Assembly (NCBI GenBank): GCA_917880725.1
Contig: OU862875.1
Location: forward strand, 31,383,374-31,447,373
Source: Selenia dentaria
Lineage: Eukaryota > Arthropoda > Insecta > Lepidoptera > Geometridae
Direction: 5' to 3'
DNA: 64,000 nucleotides
Shown piece by piece: positions 24,401 to 36,500 of the stretch (positions within the stretch are counted from its first letter, which is position 1; the number at the start of each line of letters is the position of its first letter). A model generated the notes under the pieces. It saw only the letters and a list, made by a program, of their open reading frames with translations, searched no databases and was not told the origin of the DNA. The position numbers and the translations under genes were made by a program.

Positions 24401-27400
24401 CCGGATAACTCACAACGACGAACACGCATCAACAGATTAAAACCGGCGAGTATAAAATTCATTATGTTTCACGATATTTTCAACTAGAATCTACAAGAAT
24501 AAAATGTCTGGAGAGTGATACCTCTGAGCTAAACCATGTGTTACCCTTGAGCTAACCACGGATCCTTGATGCATCCACAAGTGAACCCTGAGATACCGTG
24601 GGGACGCCTTGTGGAACTATGGGTAGACACGTATACACCACAGATTCTAAATTAATAAGGCAGTGCACTTAGGATGTCTTAGTGTACTGTTGTAATCTAC
24701 AAAAATGTCTGGAGAGTGATACCTCTGAGCTAACCATGTGTTACCCTTGAGCTAACCACGGATCCTTGATGCATCCACAAGTGAACCCTGAGATACCGTG
24801 GGGACGCCTTGTGGAACTATGGGTAGACACGTATACACCACAGATTCTAAATCAATAAGGCAGTGCACGATGTCTTTGTGTACTGTTTACTAATCAAAAG
24901 ACTCCTAAGGTTACATAACAGTTGTGTTAATGTAACAAACAAGATAAAGCAACGTAAGTTGTTTACAGACTCACTACTCAGAGAATATCTCATTCTTTGC
25001 AGGCCAGCCATAATTAACAGCAGTCTGCGAGAGTTAACGAGTCAACAAGGCTGGTGCAGAGCGCGCACCGCCTGTCAGTATGGCCGTATCAACGCGGATA
25101 CAAAAATTAGCCAACAATAATTAGTCAACGTGTAAAACAACAACATGCTGTTGCCTTTATGAGCATGAGAACAACGGAAGCCGAAAGTCGGTACCACTCC
25201 TACGAGTTGGAGACACTGGCAGTGGTACGAGCCATAAAACACTTTCGCCAGTATCTATATGGGCGAAAATTCACCGTGATAACGGATTGCAACGCATTAA
25301 AAGCGTCAAAACACAAAAAGGACCTTCTGCCAAGGATTCATCGCTGTCGCAATCCAGTTAAGCTTGCAGTCAATGTTATGACAAGAGACTTGAACTGGCT
25401 CAAAATTGAACAGCGACGGGATGAAGAACTGCGTCCGATAATGGACAGTCTCAGTGACAATAACCCAGTGGAAGACTATGTGTTAGAGGACAACGTTTTA
25501 AAAAAGGAACGTCAATGATCCTGTCTTCGGTCAGCAGCTCAGTACCGTCGTTCCCAAATCATTTCAATGGAGCATTATAAACTCATTTCACACTGCACTA
25601 AAACACCCTGGCTGGGAAAAGACACTGCAGAAGATCAGAGAAACCTATTGGTTCAACAAAATAAGTTCCATTATCCGAAAGATTTGTGGATAACTGTGTT
25701 GTATGCCGAACGTCTAAAGGAAGATCCGGGGCCATTCAAGCCCAGTTACACCCCATACAAAAACCAACGGCCGCCTTCCAAGTTATTCATATGGACATAA
25801 CAGGGAAGCTGGGCACTCCAGATGATCAACAATACGTCATAGTCACCATTGACGCTTTCTCAAAGTAAGTTTTACTGTACTTCAGTACCAACAAAAACCC
25901 ACACAGCACATTGGCCGCTCTAGAACGCACTGTGCATCTATTTGGTGCGCCGGTTCAAATAATAGTGGATGGAGGAAGAGAGTTCCTTGGCGAGTTCAAG
26001 GACTACTGTGACGCCATCGGAATAAATATCCATGCTATCGCTCCAGGAGTCAGCCGAGCGAATGGCCAAGTTGAAAAAGTCGTTGCAACCCTCAAAAATG
26101 CTTTGGTAATGATTAAAAATTACGAAGCAGAGCAGTGGCACACTGTACTCGAGGAACTTCAGCTGGCAATGAACTGTACAATCCACCGAGTCACCGGTGT
26201 TGCTCCACTGACACTTATTACACAACGAAAGCACTGTGTACCTCCTGAGCTTCTCAACCTGGTGGATATTGACAACGAAACCGTTGATATTGAAGCGCTC
26301 ACTCAACAGGTGCAACAGAAAATGATTCGTTGTAGCGAACAAGACAGACAACGCTTCAACCTACACAAGGCCAAAATCCATCATTTTCAAAGAGGAGACT
26401 ACGTATTGGTGAAAAATAATCCTCGAAACCAAACCTCGCTTGACCTTAAATACAGCGAACCATATGAAGTTTGTAGAATACTGGATAATGACCGATATCT
26501 GGTAAAGAAAGTTGTCGGTAGAGGACGACCTCGCAAGGTTGCCCATGATCAGCTGCGCCGCGCTCCGCAACCTGGGGATCAGTTGACCGTATCGGCGGGA
26601 AACGAATCACCAATTCAACGAGATCCCACTGCAGAATCAAATGAGCCCATTCCGTCGACCTCACGAGAAGGGCTGCAAGTACAGCCAAACCACGACTCGA
26701 ACCAAGACGACCCATCAGAATAAAAGATAAGTAACTAAATCCAAATATTTCAAATAACTCTCCGAGAACTCTACGAGACCCTTCGAGAATTCTACGAGAC
26801 CCTTCGAGAATTCTACGAGACCCTCCGAGAACTCTACGAGACCCTTCGAGAATTCTACGAGACCCTCCGAGACCCTCCGAGAACTCTACGAGAACCTACT
26901 AACCCTATAAGCATTGATATCCCCAAAAAGACATAGCAACGCAGGTCGCTTACAGACGCACTACTCAAAGAAAGTTATTTCATTTCTTTCAGGTCTACGA
27001 GAATCCAAATAATCTACGAGAATCCATAACAATCTACGAGAACCAACGAGGCTGGTGCAGAGCGCGCACCGCCTGTCAGTATGGCCGTATCGGCGCAACT
27101 ACAACAGTTCTTCGAGAATAATTAAGTTTAATCATTTGATTGCCCTAAAAATAGTTTATAAATCATCAGTTGATTATTTTTGAGTTGATTACGATGTAAA
27201 ATTAATGTTATGATTGTAATTTCAATACTTTACCAACAAACTTGTAAACTCGTGCACGTGCGCCGAGTCCTATAAATACGGCCGCACTGTAGGTGCTCAC
27301 TGCTCGTCTCAGTCGCTCTCGAGTCGCCGTACAGTACGGATCTCTTTGTGACGTTGTTACGCTGCTCGTTGAATATACGAAGCTTATAAAAGTACTTGTG

Positions 27401-27480
27401 AAGTTTTACTTCGAGGACCCAAAAATGAGTGATCATCATGAAAACAACAATTTAAAAACACTCCGGAGGTGCTTTCTCCG

Positions 27481-27519
<39 letters not shown>

Positions 27520-30500
27520 AAGGGAGACAATTTGCTTGGTAGACAAAATAATATTATAAATTCAATACATACACAAAGTAACGCCTGTTGTCCGGTGAAG
27601 ACGTACCTATACCATGGGGTTTCCCTTGCTAATATCCTGGCATACCTATATACTCCCATTTTAACACACATTCATCAATTCATCATACACACTCGTAATA
27701 AGTTGGTACATTGCTCGTCGTTTGGGGTTTTCCTGACTGTTTTATACACAGAACGTCTTCATTTGGCACGAGCACGTTTGCCGAAGTACACATCTTTGAG
27801 CTATATTCCAACCTCCCCCTGTTTACTTACTTTGTATATTGTTGAGTTACTGTTCTTTTTAACGTATCTAATAAGCTCTAGGAAAAGAATCGTTCTTCAT
27901 AATTAAATAAATGAGTACTTTGAATCAAATGAAAAGTCGAGATCATTTTTATCGTAATGATTAAAGAATAGAATTTAGTACTTATTCATAATTTCAAGTA
28001 CTAATATTGTGTTAAAGTGTATTTTCTATCGTAAATTGCAAGCACGAAACATAAAAAGTGTCGAAGTAGTTACTCGTTATGAATACTCGCTATTATCTCA
28101 TTAGTGAAGCACCAGTAATGTGTTCTAAGCCGAGTTAATCGGATCACAATTAATATTGTCCACCTTGAATAACTTGATACATAAAGTTTTGCAGAAGCAG
28201 TTTGAATATTAAACTAATATGCCATAAACTTGGCCTACCAACACTGAACTACTAAACCACATACTTAGGGTCCTGTCAGACAGAAAGCGCACAGGCGTTC
28301 CGCGTTCGCCAACCGCGTTCCAGCCTGCTGTGTGGGTACTGGGGTATGTAACGCAATACAACCAAGCGAACGCAAAACGCGAATACGTAACGCATAGAAC
28401 GCGTGACCGCTTTCTATATGATAGAACCCTTAAGGTGCTGTCATATCATTATGTCGATAAAAATTAGGGGTTTCAAAGAAGTTTATCTCATAAGCAACGA
28501 CGTTTTTTGTTTAAAACTACAAAAAATAATATGACATTTCTAAGTCTTCTATGTACACATTGACGGAATTAAAAACATATTTTAACATACCAGTCTACAT
28601 AAAAAAAAATCTAATATACCACTTAATTTCACCTTTAAAACAGTTTTTCTCTTTATTCACTATAATATTTGTCATGAAACACATATCATAAAATATCAAT
28701 TTTTAATACACATACACTGACGGATTATTTTTTTATTTTACAGTGCACATTATTTTTTTTATGAATTTTGTGCGTTTTTACGAGATGCGCTTGCTTGATT
28801 TCAAGTAAAGGAAATTGAACGTGGACAAGCGCTGTGTTGACAGCGCCTTAAGAGTAAGAGTATCTTCGAAATTATCTCCCTGGTAAAACAAACTCTACAT
28901 TTTATGGAATACAGTAATTGCCGCATCTGCTGAAGTTATATTAATTTTTATAAAATATATTACGTTACCTATATGTACGTATGATATACAATAAAACAAA
29001 ACTGTTTACACTCATACCCCTCGCACTAGGATACCCTGTGGCATGGAAGGCATCTAAAACCCGAGAAGAAACTTGTATTGATTTCTATTATTTAATATAC
29101 GAATAAGGCCCTATGTTGACAGTCAACGATGTGATTTTCGTTTAAAGTTACCTTTAAGTTTACCATTTCTCCAGTATAGAACCCTAAAAAATATATTTAC
29201 AAAAAAAATGCAACCGACTCCAACTCTAAAAAGTGTGAAATGACTTATTGAAGTCGGTACCATGATCGTTTAAAGGTAACTATTATTGGGTTAGGCAACT
29301 AAGGTCTAAAATAATAATTGTCAATCTATATTAGTGTCCATAGTTATATAAAAGCCAAGGTAAAAAAATGACAATAATGACAATTGTTTCAGTAGAAACA
29401 TGTCGAAAAAAAAAACAGTCTATATAAAATAATGTCTATGCCGAAATATGTCCCTACAAAAAATACAATTCATCACGAATACATTATCAAAAACTATTTA
29501 TTTATTCTAACAAGAAAAACAAACGCACCTGGCTATTAATAATGCTATTTATTAATAATCCTACTTTATTTATACTTACACACTATATTTTGGTAACGTA
29601 AATATATCATTATTATTATTATTATAATGTATCTCAGTTGCTAACAAATAATGATTAAAATCTTGAAAAATGGCGGCTCTATTTCAGTTTTGATATCCAG
29701 TAAGCAAAAATTTATATTCTATCAAACATTTGTTAGCAACTGAGATACATAATAGCCCTACCGATATATACTTTTTGACAAGACATACTAAAAATATTTT
29801 AAAAGTATGGCAAATAATGAAATTATTCCGTTGCAAAGAATCCAGTAGGTTAATTTATTTCAAATTGAAATACTACTATTTCATAAGAATTTACTTATTT
29901 ATTAATATTGGATTGTAACTCAAGAACAGCTTGACTGAATTTGATGAAATTTAAATGGGATTACTTCTAAAGTACCTACACAATACCAATCAAAAAAAAT
30001 ATTATCAAAATCAGACTACTCTTTAAAAAAATACGCGTCGACTTGAGAACTTCCTTCTTTTTTTGGAAGTCGGTTGAAAATTTGCAATTATTATTGCGAT
30101 AGGGCGCGATAAGTCCTGTACTAATCTCCCGTTTGGGGTGTTCTGCGCAAAAAATAATAATAAAATAATAAGGCTTATTTATGATACTTACACTTTAATG
30201 AAAGCTGTGAGATTCTTTAGCACGGTTCTAGAAGCCTGATCCAGAAGGATGGAGTGGAACTTATTCATCTCTTGCATGGCGTGTATCATCCGGTTGAGGG
30301 TCGCCATCACTGTGGGGTCCTCGGAGAAGCATCCCGTCAAATCCCAGAGCGCATTTGTAAAGGTCCTTAAGATCAGTAAACAATTATTGGATTACTATAG
30401 CAATGGGTCTTGTTAAGTCTATTTTATAACCTGCAAAGTAAACAATAAAAAAAATACCAAAAAATGGAACCGACTCACACAAACACCAAAAAATTGATGT

Positions 30501-33500
30501 TCAAAACATGATAGTTCAAAAGTACCTATTATCACAATATTGTGCGCATGGTGGTACCGAGTTCAACAAATTATTTGACACTTTTTGGTGTTTTAGTCGG
30601 TTCAATTTTTTGGGAAAAAATTGACCCTGACTTACGGGATCGATTGTCGTTCACCGTCAATGATGATATCATCAAGATAGGCGTCACACTTTTTTGCTAT
30701 TGAAGTGTAACTAAACACTGCTTTACCGAATTTAATGAAATTTAAATGGGACCACTTCGGAAGCTATACGCTCTATAAAACAAAAAAGGTTTTTGAGAAT
30801 CGGTCCGCAAATGGGGTAGAAATCGGTGGATATACACAAAAAATACATACGGTCGAACATATAACCTCTAAGTCTGTAAAAATTACTATTTTCTACCGAC
30901 TTCCAAAAATGGAGGAGGTACTCAATCCGACTGTATTTTTTTAAATGTTTATTTATATATATATATATAATATATATATAATATATATAATATATATAAT
31001 TAATAAAATTTAATCATCATCATCATCCATCACCACGCGGATGAAACCGCGGAGCGCAGCTAATATTATTATTATAAAGAGAAAAGATTTGTACTTTTGA
31101 TATTTTGTATATTTTAACAAACAGGTAAACTTGAAAACTACTGGACCGATTTCAAAATTAATTTTGTCGTTAGAAAGCTACATTATAACTGAGTAACTTA
31201 GGCTACATAAGATTTTAAAAATAGTTAGGGATCTTTATGAAAACTTCTATAATGTAACCCAAGAAACAATACCAAAATACATCCTTATATTGCATTCCTT
31301 GTGGAAAATATTGACAATAGAGCAAAGTGATGTACTGCAGTTTTATAGAACACATCCATATCTACAATAATGTCTAGGATACGTTATGTCTTAGTATTAC
31401 AATTATATCACAATAACTACTTTTCATTTTAAAACTTGCAATAGTAACGCTAAAAAAATCTTATCATCATGTACACTGTGGAAACACCATTCACAACAGA
31501 GCAAAAATATGTACTAAAGTTTTGTAGAAGACATCAATGTTTACAAAAAAGTATGCAACACCATCATCATCATCATCATCATCTCAGCCGTAGGACGTCC
31601 ACTGCTGAACATATGCCTCCCCACAAATTTCCAGAGAGGCCTGCATCCAACTTCGTCCTGCTACCTTTATCAGGTCGTCAGTCCACCTTGTCGGTGGACG
31701 ACCTACGCAGCGTTTGCCGGTCCGTGGTCTCCACTCTAGAACCTTTCGGCCCCATCGGCCATCTGTTCTGCGTGCTATGTGGCCCGCCCACTGCCACTTC
31801 AACTGGCTTATCTTCTGGGCTATGTAGGTGACTTTAGTTCGTCTACGGATCTCCTCATGATTCCTGATTCGATCACGTAGAAAAACCCTGAGCGTAGCCC
31901 TTTCCAAAGTTCGTTGTGCGACTTTGAGGTTGCTTATGAGGCCTATAGTAAGAGACCACATTTCAGTGCCATATGTCATCACTGGTAACACACATTGGTC
32001 AAAGACTCTTGTCTTGAGGCACTGAGGTATTTTTGACGAGAAGACATCGCGAAGTTTCCGGTACGCTGCCCAGCCGAGTTGGATTCGACGATTGACCTCT
32101 TTCTCAATGTTGGATCTACCTAGTTTGACTGTCTGTCTCAGGTAGATGTCAACAACTTCGAGAACTGAGTTCCCAACTGTTATTGGGGTAGGCATAACAT
32201 GGGCATTAGACATAAGTTTCGTCTTGTCCATGTTCATCTTAAGGCCTACCCGTTGGGAAACTCGATGGAGGCCTTCGAGCATTGTACTGAGGTCATCCAT
32301 GGATTCTGCCATGACTACAAAATTGTCGGCAAATCGAAGGTATGTGATGTATTCGCCGTTGAAGGCGTCTTACAATGCAGCGGTGAACAGTTTCGGAGAT
32401 AAAACGTCTCTCTGTCTCACACACCTCTTTGCAATGGAATTGCCTTCGAACTCTACTCCTGTACTCGGACTGACATGTTCTCGTTATTGTACAAGCATTT
32501 CAACACTTCGATATACCGAAAGTCAATGCGGCATCGCTGGAGAGACTCAAGTAATGCCCACGTCTCGATCGAATCAAAGGTCTTCTCATAGTCCACAAAC
32601 GCTAAACAAAGAGGCAAGTTATACTGTTCGGTCTTCTGTATATCTTGCCGTAGCTTGTGGATGTGGTCTATGGTACTATAGCCTTTTCGGAAACCGACTT
32701 GTTCCGGAGGCTGGAATTCATCGAACCTGCGACTGAGACGGTTCGTGATGACCTTTGAAAACAGCTTATAAACATGGCTCAAAAGCGAGATGGGTCTGTA
32801 ATTCTTAAGTACAAGCCGGTCAGAATATCTGTGCACCTCGCTGGAATGCGGGGCCTCTCCCGCTTCCCCTGTCACCTCTCCGCGCACTCCCCGGTGCGAC
32901 AGTACGGTTAGCATCTTCGTTGCCGATACACGTCCCGATAATTTTGATATTTTCGCTTTGTTGTTGTTTTGTTTTTAATATTTATTGTTAAGTTTAGACT
33001 GTTTACTGTTAAGTTTGGACTGGTTTGGTTGTTATTAAAATTGTTGTAGCTGTTAAACTGAAGTCAAGGGAAAAACAATACACAGCGAATCAAGAAATTT
33101 AATCTTGAAAGTGCTCAAGTTTTTTGAATCGGAGAAAGCAAATAAACAGTACACCATACTTGTAGACCAAGTGGTGAAACGAACCTGTGCTGCAACTGGG
33201 ATATCAAAGAGGACTCTAATGAAAATTAAAAATGAAGCCAAAGTACAACCACCTACTTCGCCGTGGATCCATTCCCACTATACGGTCAGTAAATGCTGGC
33301 AAAATAATACCGACAACAGTGTGAAGAAAATTTAAATCCAGGTCAACGTTGGATTCTTGTACACGCTGGAGGAGAAAATGGATTCATTGAAGGTGCAGAA
33401 TTACTTTATAAATGTAAAAGTAAAATCGGCGATTATCATAACGAGATGGACACAAACCATTTTTTAAAATGGCTCCGTGAAAAGCTTATACCAAATTTAC

Positions 33501-36500
33501 CGCCGAACGGTATAGTTGTCATAGACAATGCACCCTACCATTCGACGCAGTCGGTGAAAGCGCCCACTAGTGCTGCTCTTAAAGCTGACATGCAAAATTG
33601 GCTACGTGAACACAATATTCCATTTAATGACAAAATGACAAAGAGGGAATTGTATCCCATTATACTGAGAACAATGCCGCCGAAAAAATGTGTCGTCGAC
33701 GATTTGATGCGAGAGCATGGCCAAGAAGTTGTGCGTCTGCCGCCTTATCATTGTGACCTAAACCCTATCGAATATATATGGAACTTGGTAAAGCAAAAAG
33801 TGGCAGATAAAAACATTGACCAATCGGAAAAGAAAATAGAACAACTTACAAAAGATGCGATTAAGTCAATTACGCCAGCTGACTGGAAAAAAGAAGTGAA
33901 TCACGTGGAGAGACTACAGCGAAAATACTGGGAAAAGGATCATCTAGCAGATGACAACATCACACAACTCTTAATATCACTAGGGGAAGACAGTTCGAAG
34001 AGTTCAGAAAGTGAGAGTGAGGAAGATACAATGTCAGGCATAGAGTCAATAATTTATAGTGACTGAGTTTAATAATAAATGTTTTTGTAATCAAAATTAT
34101 TGTTATTTAATAACAAACCCTTCATCAATAATAAATTGATTTGAAAAGGTTAGTAATTTTTTTTTACCTCCAAATACCTGGAAAAATTTTTTTTTTCACA
34201 CCGTACCCAGACCGCCGATATGACGTCACGAGGTCAGGTGCACAGATATTGTGACCGGGTTGTAAGGTGCTGTCACCTTTCTTAAAGAATAGAACCACCA
34301 CGCTTTTGTTCCATGCTTCTGGCGTAAATCCTTCGAGTAATACGGTATTAAAAAGCGTTGTTCCACCCGCTTTCAGAAGCTCAGATGTAATACCGTCATC
34401 ACCCGGCGCCTTGTTGTTCTTAAGCTGTTTCAAGGCCATCCTCGTACAGGCTGATGTCCGGGATATCTTCGGTATAATGTCGAGTCAGCTTGACTCTTGG
34501 GTCTTTGGCCGAGCTGCTAAGAGGTTTAGCGACCGAGTAGTATAAACGTCCGTAAAAACTCTCGATCTCTCCTAGCACTTCTGCCTTGGTCGACGCTACA
34601 CTGCCGTCTTCTCTCTTCAGCTTCGTCAACTTGCTTTGCCCAATAGACATATCTCTTGCAAACACTTTGTAGCCTTTTTCTGCTCTATCGTCTCTTTAAT
34701 ACGATTTGTATTAAATATCCGGATGTCGTGTCGCAAGGACTTCCATATTCGTCTATTGGGCAACCTATATGCTTCAGCATCATCTGAAGACTGCAGTTTT
34801 AATTAGCGTCGTTCAGCCATGAGGTTGAGGGTATCGTTGGAGAGTTTCTGTGGGCTATCTGTACGGTGGGGTTTAAAGAACTTGGAACCCACTGTATGGA
34901 CAGTTTCTACTAACCTGTTATTGATCTTGTTGCAATACCATACGTCTAACTATTACAGTTATGTCATAATAACTACTTTTCGTGTTAAAATATGCAATAT
35001 TAAAGCTGGTACAAACTAGGCCACTTTATTCCTTGGTGTTAACTCTTATATACTCTAATAATAAAGAGGAAAGATTGAATAGTTTGTTTGTAATGGATAA
35101 TCTACATAACTGTTAAAAAAATGTGCTGCAGGTACTTCATGAGCTAGATAGGTGAACAAAGCTTGATGTAAGGCACTATATGTATGTACAAACTAAAATT
35201 AGCTCATTGTTTTTTTAGTATATGATTCATCTATATATAATACAACAGTTAAAATCTAATAGAGTTAAAATTCGATGTTCAAATGAATAGCTTTGGTGGT
35301 CTATATATTTAAATTAGTAGATTGATAAGATATCAAAACTTATAAAACTTATATTCTCCATTAGCAATTATGTGTCTTTGTAGCTTAAGTAAATTTAAGG
35401 TAAATATGTAAAACGGGCTTGCTGCATGCTTTGGTTTCATACTGTAAATGCAGCAAGCAACGAATTAAGAATAAAATAAATAAATAAATTAGGTGATCAT
35501 GTGAGGCTCGAAATAGGGTACGGAAAAAATTACGAAATATCACAAGGGTGTAGTAGGATATCACATCATATATTTATTTTTTCATCAAACACGATTCAAT
35601 GAATATCTTCATGTATAGATAGTTCAATATACTTTTTTCGCATGATTACACCATTCCTTTAATATTATTTGTAAGTATGCGAGTCAAAAACAACCTGCAA
35701 CCTTTCTGTCTAGACTTTTTATCATGGTCCATAATTTTCTAGAATAAATTTAGATTACTTTTTATACTTGTATTAAAAGATAGTACCTATTTTAAAAAAT
35801 TTTACAATGTTTGTAGGTACTAAGAAATACACATGATTTTGGGTGGGGATGGGGGGGATTAGTCTTAAACCTCCAACAATGTACAAAACAACATGTGATT
35901 AATGGATGGCCAATTATATGAGTACATACACAATCCAAAATAAAATACATGTAGGAATTATTTTAGTGTAGATGGTTGATAAGATTAATGAATATATTGA
36001 AATTTAATGTTTGAACAATGTAAGAGCAAGCAAGATAGGAAAGACATGCAGATACATAGAGTTCCGGTACACAAAGAGTCATTAATTTAGTTAGAGGTTA
36101 AAAAAGTCTATGAATGAAAATGTAGAATTTGCTGAAGAAAGTGTTTTCCTTTTGCTAACCATAATCCCACAAACATACTCCAAGATACATAGAAATTGTC
36201 AAAACACTTAGAAGTATTGAATACTGAAAATAGTCCGCTCTCAAACGGACTTTTTCACAATCTATGTCTTTAAGTTACTTATGCCTGTTTTCACCAACAT
36301 TTTAGGTAACACCTTAGCCAGTATGTAACATTTAGGTATCACTTAGTAGTACAAAAATGTCACCTAAACAGGCTTAGGCTTTAGGTTGTGAAAATGTTGG
36401 TGAAAATGGGCATTAATCTTCAATTCTAAGACTTTTTCTTAGTATGTTGATTATATTACTGATTTAGAAACAAGTGAAACAACCCTATAAAATCAAACCA

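Larger units (their letters stand above)
23694..27484 (+). mobile_element. Rearranged Ty3/gypsy-type LTR retrotransposon between AT microsatellites
   Basis: A direct repeat of about 400 bp at 23694-24118 and 27088-27484 encloses a pol remnant (RNase H end and integrase). The left copy is preceded by, and the right copy followed by, an (AT)n tract. Both copies contain a core promoter and the start of the first ORF, so they are LTR plus leader. A second partial LTR-like segment (about 24950-25090, matching 26937-27088) lies inside, before the RNase H piece. Most of gag and pol is missing. Inactive mosaic; lies in ACAP intron 3. Confidence 0.8.
31565..34930 (-). mobile_element. RTE-type LINE copy 2, 5'-truncated, split by a Tc1/mariner-like insertion
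   Basis: Flanked by near-identical 11-mers, TGCAACACCAT (31554-31564) and TGCAATACCAT (34931-34941), which I read as its target duplication. The 3' tail is an (ATC)n tract on the plus strand. The reverse transcriptase is in two blocks, 34665-34263 (LKQLKNNKAPGDDGITSELL and NKSVVVLFFKKGDSTL) and 32811-31584 (LKNYRPISLLSHVYKLF onward), because the element at 32812-34262 sits between GDSTL and LKNYRPI. The active-site motif reads FADN rather than FADD, so the copy is dead. Lies in ACAP intron 2. Confidence 0.9.
31290..35005. repeat. Diverged tandem duplication hosting RTE copy 2
   Basis: 31290-31445 is similar to 31470-31564 joined to 34942-35005 (shared GGAAA, AGAGCAAA, ATGTACT, CAATAACTACTTTTC). 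The LINE sits in the second unit and the first shows what the empty site looked like. Confidence 0.7.

Noticed and set aside
26757..26892. CRISPR-like array
   Set aside because: 21-bp units are contiguous without spacers; a minisatellite in a retroelement.
27469..27906. 145-codon open frame starting in poly Ile-Tyr
   Set aside because: Produced by the (AT)n microsatellite; no motif afterwards.
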